This document shows positions 36,187 through 44,788 of a stretch of DNA of 64,000 nucleotides, one piece after another. Position 1 is the stretch's first letter. Each line of letters starts with the position of its first letter. Both the position numbers and the translations under genes were made by a program. The notes below the pieces were generated by a model. It saw only the letters and a list, made by a program, of their open reading frames with translations. It was not told where the DNA came from and did no database searches. This DNA is from Deinococcus peraridilitoris DSM 19664 (lineage in GTDB: Bacteria > Deinococcota > Deinococci > Deinococcales > Deinococcaceae). Where the stretch lies: the NCBI RefSeq assembly GCF_000317835.1, contig NC_019789.1, positions 378,501 to 442,500 of the forward strand, in the 5' to 3' direction.

Positions 36187-36330
36187 TTGAGTGATGAGGC
36201 GCTGTGGAGTCTCTACCGGGCGCTGTGTGCGCGTGACGGCGTGCGGCCGGAGTTCAGCCCGGATCACCTGGCAGCGCTGAGTGGTGCTGAACTGCTGGAG
36301 CTGGCGCGGCGTGTCGGGGTGACGCCATGA
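36187..36330 (+). CDS. Small protein, 47 residues, coupled to the next gene
   Basis: A short frame with TTG start (36187) encoding LSDEALWSLYRALCARDGVR... up to LARRVGVTP. Its TGA overlaps the ATG of the next gene (ATGA at 36327), a sign of genuine coupled genes. No family recognised; the next gene's helical N-terminus suggests a two-gene unit from a phage or plasmid. Confidence 0.45.
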   Translation: MSDEALWSLYRALCARDGVRPEFSPDHLAALSGAELLELARRVGVTP

Positions 36331-36689
36331 CGACCCGCAAACGCCTTGAGAAGCTCGAGGAGGCGCAGCGGGAATGGGAGAGGAACCACGTCGTGCCCAT
36401 GCGTGACGTGGTGGCCTTCCTGCACGACCTCACGCTGATTGTCGGAGAGGAAGCCGGGCAGGAGACCGCCATGCGGGTGCTGAACCGGATTGTGAAAGCA
36501 AAAGCTGAGCAGGTTGACGCTCGTGACGGTCACCATGACGCTATGACTGTGATGACGGCGGAGGTGTGTTGTGACTATCAGCGTCGATCTTGCGACGGAT
36601 TCGGCCGGATCAGTCTCGACGATGCAGCCCCAACGCTCGAGCGAGGACACCCCACACACCCAGCGCTGCCGGAGCTTGAGCGGGTGTAG
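36327..36689 (+). CDS. Hypothetical helical protein, C-terminus doubtful
   Basis: The first ~70 residues (MTTRKRLEKLEEAQREWERN, FLHDLTLIVGEEAGQETAMRVL) form helices like those of small phage or plasmid proteins. After about residue 72 the sequence loses coding character and overlaps the opposite-strand coiled-coil gene at 36610-36689, so the natural end is probably altered. Confidence 0.5.
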   Translation: MTTRKRLEKLEEAQREWERNHVVPMRDVVAFLHDLTLIVGEEAGQETAMRVLNRIVKAKAEQVDARDGHHDAMTVMTAEVCCDYQRRSCDGFGRISLDDAAPTLERGHPTHPALPELERV

Positions 36690-37171
36690 TCCCTGGCAGG
36701 GCGGCGTGCGTCATGACCTCAAGCCGCTCGACGGTCGCGCGGGCCGCGTGCAACTCAGCAGTGAGGACCGCCACCTCACCCCGTAGGCTGCTGACCTCAC
36801 CCTGCAACGCCTGGCCGCTCTCGCGCTGATCGTCGAGCGAAGCGAGCACCGGCACCAGGTCGCTCTGACTGCTGGGCAGCTGGGCGAGCTGCGCGCGTAA
36901 GGCGGTCACTTCAGCCTGAAGGGCTTCAGACTGAGCCCGCTGGGCTTGCAGCTCCTCGAGCACCGGAGCGAGCACCACGCCCAGCGCTGCCCGCAGATCG
37001 TCCAGTGTGATGGTGCCCGGCACCCTCGCGGGCGTGATGACTCCACCCTCACTCTGCCCAGTGATGGCCCGCAGGGCACCCTCTACGCTCTGCCCAGGGT
37101 GAGCGAGCAGGGTGAGCGCGGGCCGCCTCGAGCAGCTCGACCGCCTGAAGGGGGTACAGCCGGTCCCGCAT
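36610..37171 (-). pseudogene. HTH/coiled-coil protein broken by a 13-bp tandem duplication
   Basis: Starts MRDRLYPLQAVELLEAARA (ATG 37171) and should continue HPGQSVEGALRAITGQSEGG into a long coiled coil (LEELQAQRAQSEALQAEV, LRGEVAVLTAELHAA). A near-exact 13-bp repeat at 37095-37120 shifts the frame between the halves; removing one unit restores AHPGQSVEG without a gap. The N-terminal part resembles MerR-like DNA-binding proteins seen with plasmid or phage replication genes. A second 15-bp tandem repeat lies just upstream (about 37176-37206). Confidence 0.7.
37095..37120. repeat. 13-bp tandem duplication
   Basis: CAGGGTGAGCGAG followed directly by CAGGGTGAGCGCG, matching at 12 of 13 positions. 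It explains the frame change in the coiled-coil gene. Confidence 0.85.
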
Positions 37172-37392
37172 ACGCCCGCTCTACGCGCTTTCGCTCTACG
37201 CGCTTTCCTCCCCCGTTCTAACGATGCGCGGCGCCACCAGCTCCCATAGGCTGTGAACATGGCAGTCCAAGTAGGGCAGGGCCCCGTGCTTCCGGAGCCG
37301 CAGGTCACGCCCGCGTACCAGCCGGCCGAATCCGCTATGCTCTTAGACACCCACAAGGCACGACCCGGGGCGACCCGGCCGAGGAGGTCACC

Positions 37393-39675
37393 GTGAAGCA
37401 GATCCTTAGGTTGGCGGTCAGCGCTCTCGCCCTCGCCCTCGGCCCGGCCGTGTCCCCTGCCCAAGCCCAAGCCGCAGCCCCACCCGTGCGCGCGTGGTCC
37501 GACGCGAAGGACCTACCGGACGCGCGGGGCGCAGCGCAACTGCTCGAGAGCGAGTACGCCGCGCGTTACGGACGGCCAGCCGCGACAGGCTCAGCGCCGA
37601 GCACGGGTGGATCGGCGGCGGCACGAGCGGCAGCAGTGAAGATGTACGACGATGCCATCGTGCAACTCGAGGCCATGCTCGCGAAGCTCAAACCCGACGC
37701 CCTACAGCGCGCCCAGCTTGTGGCCCAGCTTGAGGCGCTGAAGAAGGCGCGCGACCAGTTCGCGGCCCAGCCTGCGCCACAGCCGGCCGCGCCGAGGCCG
37801 GCACCCGCACCGCCCAAGTCCACCGGGCCGCTCACCCTCGCGCAGGCACTCACGAACACTCGGGCGCTGGTCGAGACTGGAAAGGGGCGTCAGTCCTTCG
37901 CTGCGCTCACCGCGAGCCCCGCCGGCAAGGATCCGAGGCGCGCCTCGGCCCTCGCGGCGGCGGCCGTGCTGCGCGACCGGCCCGTCGGCGCCCTCGCCGC
38001 CCTGCTCGCCGCCAGGGCAGCAGAGCCAAAGAACCCCTCGCACCTGGTGAACGCGGCCGGCCTGCTCAGCCTGCTCGGCCGGCCCGTCGAGGCGATCGCT
38101 CTGCTCGACGGTGCGGACGCCCTCAAGGTTCCGTTCCCCAGCGCGATGGGTCTGAACGGGCAGGCGGTGGCGCTGAACAACCGCGGGCACGCCCTGCTCG
38201 GGCTCGGCCGAGCCAAGGATGCGGAGGCGGTGCTGAGGCGGGCGGTATCGCTCGAGCCGCTGCTGGCGGAGGCGAGAACGAACCTGGCGATGGCGCTGCG
38301 GGCACAGAACAAGACCGAGGAGGCGGTGCGCTTCTTCCGGGCGGGGATGAGGCGGTCACCGCCCCCGAGCCAGCCGGCGGTCAAGCCGCCGCCCACCTCC
38401 GGGCAGACCCCACCCCCCGGGCAATCGGGGCAGCAGTCCGCGGACCCGTTCTCCCCGGAGGGAGCGGCGCAGCTGCCGGCCGAGCGGGTGTACGACCTGT
38501 CGCGCGGCGTGCGCGGGGACCTGCCGAGGATCAAATGGCCGAAGACGCCGGCGGAGGCCGAGGCGCAGCAGCCCAAGCTCGAGGCCATGATCGCGGAGAT
38601 CAAGGGGCGCAACGCGACCTGGCACCAGCGCCTCCAGGTCCTGCAGGCCAGGCTCAAGCCGGTTCCGGGTCCGGGCAGCGATCTGAGCCATATGCGCGTC
38701 TCGGGGATCATCAACCGCATCGATGAGGCGCAGCACGAGCCGAGCTTGCGCCAGCTGTGGTCGACTGTCGAGGACGCCCGGTCGCGCAACAACGTCGAGG
38801 TGATGTTCAACGGCTCGCGCCTCGTGCCGGGAACGACGGGTGCCGTCCTGGACCAGAAGTTCAACCCGGCCACCGCGTCGGGCCGCTTCTGGGCGGAGGT
38901 GACGCGCCTCGGGCCTGAGAAGGCCAAAGAGGACAAAAAGTGTCCGGACAGGGAGCCGGGCAGCTCGGCCTGCCGCGAGGCGGTCCAGGTCAAGTACGAC
39001 AAGCTCAATTGCGAGGCGGCCCGGAAGGGCCTGGACGAGTGGCGCGCAAGCGCGGTGCGGCTGGACAACGCGCTCGCCGCCTACTTCGCGCCGGCGTACA
39101 AGCTCATGACCGGCCTGGCCGCGAACATCAGCGACCCGGTTCAGCACCAGATCGCGGTGCTGTACATCGAGCGGGAGGTCGACAACCTCGTTTGGATCTA
39201 CCTGCTCACGCCGGCGACCAGCCTCGGGCCGCTGCCGGCGTACTCGCAGTTCTGTAAGGAGCCCGGCGTCGCGGAGGATCCGAAGCCGGCCGTGCTCACG
39301 CCGGCGCAGCGTTGCATCCTTGGCGGGGCGACGTTCGAGGCGGACCTGTTCGTGGCCTCGGTCTCGTACGACTGCGAGAAGGTCGCGGTGGAGGTCGAGA
39401 AGGGCTTCCTGATCCTCGATGGCTTCGTCGAGGTGGAGTACGTGATCGAGGGGACCAAGACGGGCGAGGTCACGGTGGGCGTCGGCGTGAAGGGGGAGGT
39501 GGGCGGTGGCCCACTCGGGACGGGCGTGGAGGCGAAGGGCGGCTGCTACCTGACGGTGGACACGGGCACGGGGAAGTTTGTGGACGCGGGCGTGCGTGGC
39601 GGGGTGTCGGCCGGCGTTGCCGGGGGCGCGCTCCAGGTAGAGGCGAGCGGCTCGATCGTCGTGATCGCCGGATAG
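37393..39675 (+). CDS. Secreted TPR protein of unknown function, very GC-rich
   Basis: A 760-residue exported protein. GTG at 37393 follows GAGGAGG; residues 1-27 are a Sec signal peptide ending SPAQAQA. Ala-rich helices and TPR repeats fill about 150-330 (NNRGHALLGLGRAKDAEAVLRR), then a Pro-rich linker (343-370), then a domain with scattered Cys (KKCPDREPGSSACRE, YSQFCKEPG, RCILGG, YDCEKV) and a Gly/Val-rich end (VGVGVKGEVGGGPLGTGVEA) that reads like beta strands. No enzyme motif. Codon use is more GC-biased than neighbours, which suggests transfer from another high-GC lineage. Bounded downstream by IS3. Confidence 0.8.
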   Translation: MKQILRLAVSALALALGPAVSPAQAQAAAPPVRAWSDAKDLPDARGAAQLLESEYAARYGRPAATGSAPSTGGSAAARAAAVKMYDDAIVQLEAMLAKLKPDALQRAQLVAQLEALKKARDQFAAQPAPQPAAPRPAPAPPKSTGPLTLAQALTNTRALVETGKGRQSFAALTASPAGKDPRRASALAAAAVLRDRPVGALAALLAARAAEPKNPSHLVNAAGLLSLLGRPVEAIALLDGADALKVPFPSAMGLNGQAVALNNRGHALLGLGRAKDAEAVLRRAVSLEPLLAEARTNLAMALRAQNKTEEAVRFFRAGMRRSPPPSQPAVKPPPTSGQTPPPGQSGQQSADPFSPEGAAQLPAERVYDLSRGVRGDLPRIKWPKTPAEAEAQQPKLEAMIAEIKGRNATWHQRLQVLQARLKPVPGPGSDLSHMRVSGIINRIDEAQHEPSLRQLWSTVEDARSRNNVEVMFNGSRLVPGTTGAVLDQKFNPATASGRFWAEVTRLGPEKAKEDKKCPDREPGSSACREAVQVKYDKLNCEAARKGLDEWRASAVRLDNALAAYFAPAYKLMTGLAANISDPVQHQIAVLYIEREVDNLVWIYLLTPATSLGPLPAYSQFCKEPGVAEDPKPAVLTPAQRCILGGATFEADLFVASVSYDCEKVAVEVEKGFLILDGFVEVEYVIEGTKTGEVTVGVGVKGEVGGGPLGTGVEAKGGCYLTVDTGTGKFVDAGVRGGVSAGVAGGALQVEASGSIVVIAG

Positions 39676-39910
39676 CAAGGTCCACGCCCAGCCACCGTGA
39701 CGGCTTGCTTTGGGGTGGGGTGACGCGGGGGTCGTCCGACTCCCGTCGTCGACACTGGTGTCCGAGGTCGCTCGCGCCGACCCGTGCTGGTGCGAGATGC
39801 CGGCTGGGCCCGCCCCTTAAACTTCCCATTTGTTCCAGACCATCACGAAGCATCACCTTGGCAAGCAGGTGCGCAGCGGATTCTCCACCAGTAGCAAGGC
39901 GGCAGTGAAG
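39676..39910. other. Intergenic stretch before IS3
   Basis: About 235 bases, no gene or repeat recognised. Confidence 0.4.
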
Positions 39911-39931
39911 TTGCAAGGGTTTGGTGGAGGG

Positions 39932-40852
39932 TCAGTTCATGCTGAGGGCTTGCTCCTCGAAGGCCACCGGCGAGCGGTAGCCGAGCGATGAATGACGACG
40001 TAGCCGGTTATAAAACACCTCAATCCACTCGAACACCTCACTGCGCGTCTGGGCGCGAGTTCCACGGGCCTGCCGAAGATCAAGTTCCGTCTTCAAGGTG
40101 GCGAAAAAGCTTTCCTGCACAGCATTATCCCAACACTCCCCTTTGTTGCTCATGCTCTGCACGGCTGCCAAGCGCTCCAAGGCTTGCCAGTACGCGTCGC
40201 TGGCGTATTGACTCCCCCGGTCCGAGTGGTGGAGCAACCCTGCCCCAGGGTTCCTCCGCTGTCTGGCCATGTTGAGCGCGTCGATGACCAGCGGCGTGTG
40301 GAGACGCTCGTTCAGAGACCAACCGACAATTCGCCTTGAGTACAGATCCATCACGGTGGCCAAATACAACCAGCTCTCTGTCGTGGGAAGGTAGGTGATG
40401 TCCGTCACCCACTTCTGGTTCGGGCCGTTCGCCTTGAAATCGCGGTCCAACACGTTCTCCGCGACTGGGTGGGTGTGTTTTGACTTCGTGGTGGTGCGGA
40501 ACTTTCGCTTGCAGCGAACCTGGAGTTTGGCTGCCTTCATCAGGCGCCCGATTCGTTGGCGGCTGACCATGAGTCCCTCTTCGGCCAGGTCTTCCTTGAT
40601 CCGGGGTGTCCCGTACGTTTCCCGGCTCCGCTGATGGTAAGTGATGATTTTTGCCGTCAATACACGGTCTTTTTGCACTCGATTGCACTCCGGCCTTCTC
40701 CGCCAGGCGTAATAGCCGCTCAGACTGACCTCCAGCACCTCGCACATCAGTTCCACTGGGAACGCCTCCTGGTGCTGATGGATAAACGCAAAGATCAGCT
40801 TTGTTTGGCGAAGAAGCGGGCAGGCGTCCAGGGGGGCGTCCGTTCTGCCCAA
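39932..40852 (-). CDS. IS3-family transposase OrfB (catalytic)
   Basis: A 306-residue frame with integrase core DDE: WVTDITYLPT (Asp), LLHHSDRGSQYAS (Asp) and NAVQESFFATLKTEL (Glu), preceded by the helix-turn-helix region typical of the family (YGTPRIKEDLAEEGLMVSRQRIGRLM). The first ~12 residues (GRTDAPLDACPL) come from the inserted 40-nt repeat unit, so the TTG at 40852 is not the natural start; the natural OrfB begins near RQTKLIFAFIHQHQEAFPVE. Confidence 0.85.
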   Translation of the reverse strand: MGRTDAPLDACPLLRQTKLIFAFIHQHQEAFPVELMCEVLEVSLSGYYAWRRRPECNRVQKDRVLTAKIITYHQRSRETYGTPRIKEDLAEEGLMVSRQRIGRLMKAAKLQVRCKRKFRTTTKSKHTHPVAENVLDRDFKANGPNQKWVTDITYLPTTESWLYLATVMDLYSRRIVGWSLNERLHTPLVIDALNMARQRRNPGAGLLHHSDRGSQYASDAYWQALERLAAVQSMSNKGECWDNAVQESFFATLKTELDLRQARGTRAQTRSEVFEWIEVFYNRLRRHSSLGYRSPVAFEEQALSMN

Positions 40853-41144
40853 GACAGGCCAGTGCTTTTTTCAGGATGTCCCGTTCCTGACGGGTGATTT
40901 CCAGCTCACGTTCGAGCTGCTTGGTCCGGGCTTCCTGTTCAGAAAGAGCCATGACACCACGCCCTGTGAACGCCGGGCGTCCTGTAGCAGCCTGGGTCTC
41001 CTGCTGCTTTTTCCAGCGGGCCACGTAATTCGGGGGAACACCCAGGTCGCGGGCGATCTCGGCACAGCTTTTCCCTGTAGTTTGAACCAGTCGGACGGCT
41101 TCCTGCTTGAACTCGGCTGTGTACTGCTGCTTCGGGGTTACCAT
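40795..41144 (-). pseudogene. IS3-family OrfA interrupted by a 40-nt repeat unit
   Basis: Reads normally from MVTPKQQYTAEFKQEAVRL (helix-turn-helix CAEIARDLGVPPNYVARWKK) through a leucine-zipper-like region to RDILKKALA. There the repeat unit is inserted; without it the gene would end FFAKQS at the TGA 40795-40797, the standard IS3 OrfA ending. With it, the frame runs on for over 200 meaningless residues. This probably ruins the OrfAB frameshift fusion. Confidence 0.8.
40816..40856 (-). repeat. Single ~40-nt dispersed repeat unit inside IS3 orfA
   Basis: On the minus strand GTCTTGGGCAGAACGG, then ACGCCCCCCT, then GGACGCCTGCCCGC, matching the units of the long repeats at 19823 and 30477 from end to end. 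Both borders with IS3 sequence are sharp. Confidence 0.8.
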
Positions 41145-41230
41145 ATCCGTCTCCAGTGTGGATCACACTGAACTTCCCCTCCACAAAACCCTAGCAAGAC
41201 CAGCGTGAGTCACTGGAGGCGCCACTGATC

Positions 41231-44050
41231 TCAAGTTACAGGCAGAGTGAAGTGGAATGTCGTGCCCTCCCCAACTACGGACTCCACCCAGATGCTTCCG
41301 TCATGCTCCTCGATGATCTTCTTCACTACTGCCAACCCGATGCCGCTCCCAGAGAACTGCTTGTTACCGTGCAGGCGCTGAAAGATACCAAAGATCCGGT
41401 CAAAATACGCCGGGTCGACCCCAATCCCATTGTCACGTACCTGGAAACGCACCAGATCGCCTTCACGGATCGCTTGAACGTCCACCTCTGGCACTCGGCC
41501 CGGCGGCTGGAACTTCAAGGCATTCGCCACCAGATTCTGAAACACCTGCCGGAGTTGCGTCTCGTCCGCGATTACCTCTGGAACGTCACTCCATGTCACT
41601 TTGGCGTTCAGTTCCTGGATGGTGGCGTCCAGGTTTCCCAGTACGTCCTGGAGTACTTGTCCGGCGTCTACTCTGCGCACGCGTCGCTCACGTCCCAAGC
41701 GTGAGTAAGCCAGCAGGTCGTCGATCAAGGTGTCCATGCGCTTCGCGGCTTCCACCGTGAACGAGATCATCTGTTCTCCCTGCGCGTCCAGCTTGCCTTG
41801 ATACCGGCGCTCAAGAAGTTGCAAATAACTGGTGATGGTCCGCAAAGGCGACTTCAGGTCATGTGACGCGACAGCGGCGAACTGAGCGAGTTCTGCATTG
41901 CTGCGCTGCAGTTCCTGGTTGACGCGCCGCACTTCCTGTTCAGCGAGCTGCTGCGCGGTAACGTCGTGCATCGCCACGACGGCACCGAGCTTCTCTCCGG
42001 ATTCGCCGCGAATGACATTCCCACTGATGGACACGAAGCGTCTCGGCCTGTCCTCCGTGTCGATGATGATGGGCACGTCGCGTACGTCCTCGCCCTGAAG
42101 CGCCCGGAGCAGCGGAAGCTCCTCGGTTGCGAGGAGGGTGATGCCGTCCGGATGGTAGACGCCGTAATGTGACGCCCACTCGGAGGGCGGAAGAGACTCG
42201 GCGGGCAAGCCAACAATGCGGACGGCTGAGTCATTGAACAAAGTCAGCTGGCCGTGCTCGTCACACACCGCAATACCCTCAGCCAGGCTTTCCAGCAAGG
42301 CGCGCAGGAAGGAGCGCTCCTGAGCCAGGTCCTGGGTGCGTTCCCGCACACGCGACTCCAGATCCGCGTTCAATCGGTGCAGTTCCGCCTCGGCATGTTT
42401 GCGTTCGGTGATATTCGAGATCACCGCGATCAAATACTGCGGTTCTCCATCAGCGCCTCGGACGACCGTCACGCCTGAATTCGACCAGACGATCTCACGA
42501 TTCTTGCGGACGTAGCGTTTCTCCAGCGTCACCGCGGCACGTTCCCCGGATATCACTGTCTGCAACGCGGCGAAGCTCTCGTTCAGGTCCGGCGGGTAGG
42601 TGACGTCCTTGACGCTCATGCCCGCGAGTTCTGCCTGGCTGTACCCAAGGAACGCGGCGGCAGCGGGGTTCACATCGATAAAATGGCCGTTCAGGTCAAT
42701 ACGAGTCACACCGACGATGGTGTACTCCACCAGAGCGCGGTAGCGTGCTTCCCGCTCTCGGAGTCGCTGTTCCGCCTCGTGATGCTCCGTGATGTCCTCG
42801 TGAACACCCACCCACTCCAGTAACGTCCCGTCCTCGTTCCGGACGGGAGTGGCGCGGGCGCGCATGAAGCGATACGCGCCATCGTGACGGCGCAGACGGT
42901 GTTCCACCCGGTATAGGGCCTGCGTGTTCACCGCCTGCTTCCAGGCAAGCTGGGTGCGTTCCCGGTCATCCGGGTGAATCGCGTCCAGCCAGCCCCATCC
43001 GAGTTGCTGCTCGGCGGTCTGTCCGGTGAAGTTCTGCCACGCGGGCTGCTCGACGATCACTTCCCCCGTTGAAGCGCGGTTCCAGACGATCTGGCTGGTC
43101 GCTTCCACCAGGGAGCGGAAACGCCGTTCGCTGTGGCGCGCCGTCTGGTACAGCTGCGCGTTGTTCAAAGCGATGGCTGCCTGTGTGGCCAGGCTGAGGG
43201 CCGCACGCTCGGCGGTGTCGTTGAAGATGCCCGCTTCAGGGTGGCCGAAGAAGAACCCGCCGATGGCGGTTCCTTCGCGGGTGACGACTGGTACCGCGAG
43301 ATAACTCCTCACCGGCAGGTGCCCTGGTAGCATGCCATGATAAGGGGCATTTTGCCCGTACAGGGCATCCTGAGTGATGTCGTCAGACCGGACGACACCT
43401 TCATTGCGGAAGGTCGGGCCGAACACTGCCGTCATGTGGGGCATCGGGTAGTGCGCGAACGCTTCTGGGGGTGCGCCGGAGAGCGCATAGAGGTTTAGAA
43501 GCGAGCCATTGTGATCCGGCAAGGTGTAGAAGAACGCCCCGAATTGAGCACCAGTGAGCTCAACTCCGGCGTCGGTGACTGCTTGCACAACTTTCTGAAC
43601 GTCGAGTTCTGCGGAGATGGTCTGGTTCACGCGGTTGAGGGTTTCGAGTTGCTGGGCCTGCTTCTGGCGGGCCAGTTCAGCTTGTTTCTGTGGGGACAAG
43701 TCACGAAGGGTGGCGACCCAGGAATGAAGCTGAGGACCAGGTTGAGCGCACAACTCAAACGGGTGTGGTTCACCAGCGACTGGAATTTCAAGTTCGAGGG
43801 TGAACGGCGTTTGACCTCGCAAAGCGTCATGCACGCTGGGAGCGGAAAACTGTTCTGCTGCGGGGAGGTACGCGGTGATGTTCGTATGCGAAGCAAGGGC
43901 TTCCGCACTTTGAGTGTGAGCCACAAACGCCTGGTTGACGAAGGTGATGTTGCCCTGGAAGTCAAGAACCCAGAGCAAGCAATGGAGGGTGTCAAGCAGT
44001 TGTTCGTGAGCAGCGCTGACCCCCGGAGAGTTCCAGCTAGGCCGGGTCAT
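41231..44050 (-). CDS. PAS/GAF sensor histidine kinase, 939 residues
   Basis: Soluble sensor kinase: PAS (15-125), GAF (140-300; GVELTGAQFGAFFYTLPD), three PAS units (305-440, 445-570, 590-700), HisKA and HATPase. The acceptor is in AVASHDLKSPLRTITSYLQLL; ATPase boxes NLVANALKFQPPG, DNGIGVDPAY and GSGIGLAVVKKI are intact. The GAF signature resembles sensors that detect chromophores or small molecules, but no bilin-binding Cys motif is evident. Located right after the IS3 element; no adjacent regulator. The ribosome-binding site is weak. Confidence 0.9.
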   Translation of the reverse strand: MTRPSWNSPGVSAAHEQLLDTLHCLLWVLDFQGNITFVNQAFVAHTQSAEALASHTNITAYLPAAEQFSAPSVHDALRGQTPFTLELEIPVAGEPHPFELCAQPGPQLHSWVATLRDLSPQKQAELARQKQAQQLETLNRVNQTISAELDVQKVVQAVTDAGVELTGAQFGAFFYTLPDHNGSLLNLYALSGAPPEAFAHYPMPHMTAVFGPTFRNEGVVRSDDITQDALYGQNAPYHGMLPGHLPVRSYLAVPVVTREGTAIGGFFFGHPEAGIFNDTAERAALSLATQAAIALNNAQLYQTARHSERRFRSLVEATSQIVWNRASTGEVIVEQPAWQNFTGQTAEQQLGWGWLDAIHPDDRERTQLAWKQAVNTQALYRVEHRLRRHDGAYRFMRARATPVRNEDGTLLEWVGVHEDITEHHEAEQRLREREARYRALVEYTIVGVTRIDLNGHFIDVNPAAAAFLGYSQAELAGMSVKDVTYPPDLNESFAALQTVISGERAAVTLEKRYVRKNREIVWSNSGVTVVRGADGEPQYLIAVISNITERKHAEAELHRLNADLESRVRERTQDLAQERSFLRALLESLAEGIAVCDEHGQLTLFNDSAVRIVGLPAESLPPSEWASHYGVYHPDGITLLATEELPLLRALQGEDVRDVPIIIDTEDRPRRFVSISGNVIRGESGEKLGAVVAMHDVTAQQLAEQEVRRVNQELQRSNAELAQFAAVASHDLKSPLRTITSYLQLLERRYQGKLDAQGEQMISFTVEAAKRMDTLIDDLLAYSRLGRERRVRRVDAGQVLQDVLGNLDATIQELNAKVTWSDVPEVIADETQLRQVFQNLVANALKFQPPGRVPEVDVQAIREGDLVRFQVRDNGIGVDPAYFDRIFGIFQRLHGNKQFSGSGIGLAVVKKIIEEHDGSIWVESVVGEGTTFHFTLPVT

Positions 44051-44156
44051 AACGACAGTATCTCAGATGTCAGGACACGTCGGAACTTAGGCGAACGCAA
44101 AGGAAAGGTACGCACAGATTCAAGTACTTCAGGTTGGACGCGTGTCGCATTCTGAT

Positions 44157-44277
44157 AAGTGGCTAGCGGGTAGGGAACGGGTGATCCTGGGAGCGGACCG
44201 GACTACGGGCAAAGCGCGTGCAGGCGGCGGCGAACAGGCCGAATGCCATCACCAATTCCGCTCACGCTAGCCACTTA
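44157..44277. mobile_element. MITE-like element candidate with 13-bp inverted ends
   Basis: TAAGTGGCTAGCG at 44157-44169 and its exact complement at 44265-44277 bound 121 bp of non-coding DNA. Small size, perfect ends and an IS-rich setting fit a non-autonomous element. No source transposon or target duplication was found in the window. Confidence 0.5.
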
Positions 44278-44574
44278 GCCATGTCGTAAATGGGGCGAGT
44301 CTCGCAACGGAGGACTTCCTGCCGGTCGGCGAGGTTGCGGGCATTCAAGCGTGCCAACTTCCCTCCTACCCACTATTCAAGCGCTTTTTGCCGGCGTAGC
44401 TTTTTTGAGTGCCCGCCTCTGTTGAAGGCATGGATACCGCGTTCGTCTTTCTATCACTCGTACTGCATCAGGGAGGCAGCGTTGGAGTTTACGCTTGTTA
44501 CTGAGGGGAGCACTATGGCAACTTTTCTTCTTATCACCGCGAATAGGGATTGCGATTGGGAGGGTTTTATGGTG

Positions 44575-44680
44575 AGGCAGCGAGGTCACGGAATTTGAGG
44601 TTGTAGGCCAGGATCAGCAGCGCCACCTTGAGTTTCAGACTCGCCAGAGTCTTGACCTGTCCCCAGCGCATCCCCATGCC
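44575..44680 (-). pseudogene. C-terminal transposase remnant
   Basis: Minus-strand sequence encodes [20 protein letters not shown], then [12 protein letters not shown], the same tail as at 16325-16440 and 28617-28671. Confidence 0.6.
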
Positions 44681-44788
44681 TGGGGTCGTTGAATGAGATG
44701 ATCCCGGAGGGGGTCACGGAAAGGGAGTGGCTGGCCTCCGCAAGATGCGGGTCTCATGTCCGCACCACTCCCACTGGAAAGTCTAGCC

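Larger units (their letters stand above)
39911..41197 (-). mobile_element. IS3-family insertion sequence
   Basis: About 1.29 kb with imperfect ends: TTGCAAGGGTTTGGTGGAGG at the left and, read inward on the minus strand, TTGCTAGGGTTTTGTGGAGG at the right. It holds orfA and orfB. No clear target duplication. A 40-nt foreign unit interrupts the orfA/orfB junction (40816-40856). Confidence 0.85.
44051..44788. other. IS-derived intergenic region
   Basis: Contains the MITE-like element (44157-44277), the transposase tail (44575-44680) and about 100 bp that may be the left end of the IS1-like remnant. No gene supported. Confidence 0.5.

Noticed and set aside
38356..39678. 440-codon minus-strand open frame opposite the TPR protein.
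   Set aside because: Produced by the very high GC of the TPR gene; composition not protein-like.
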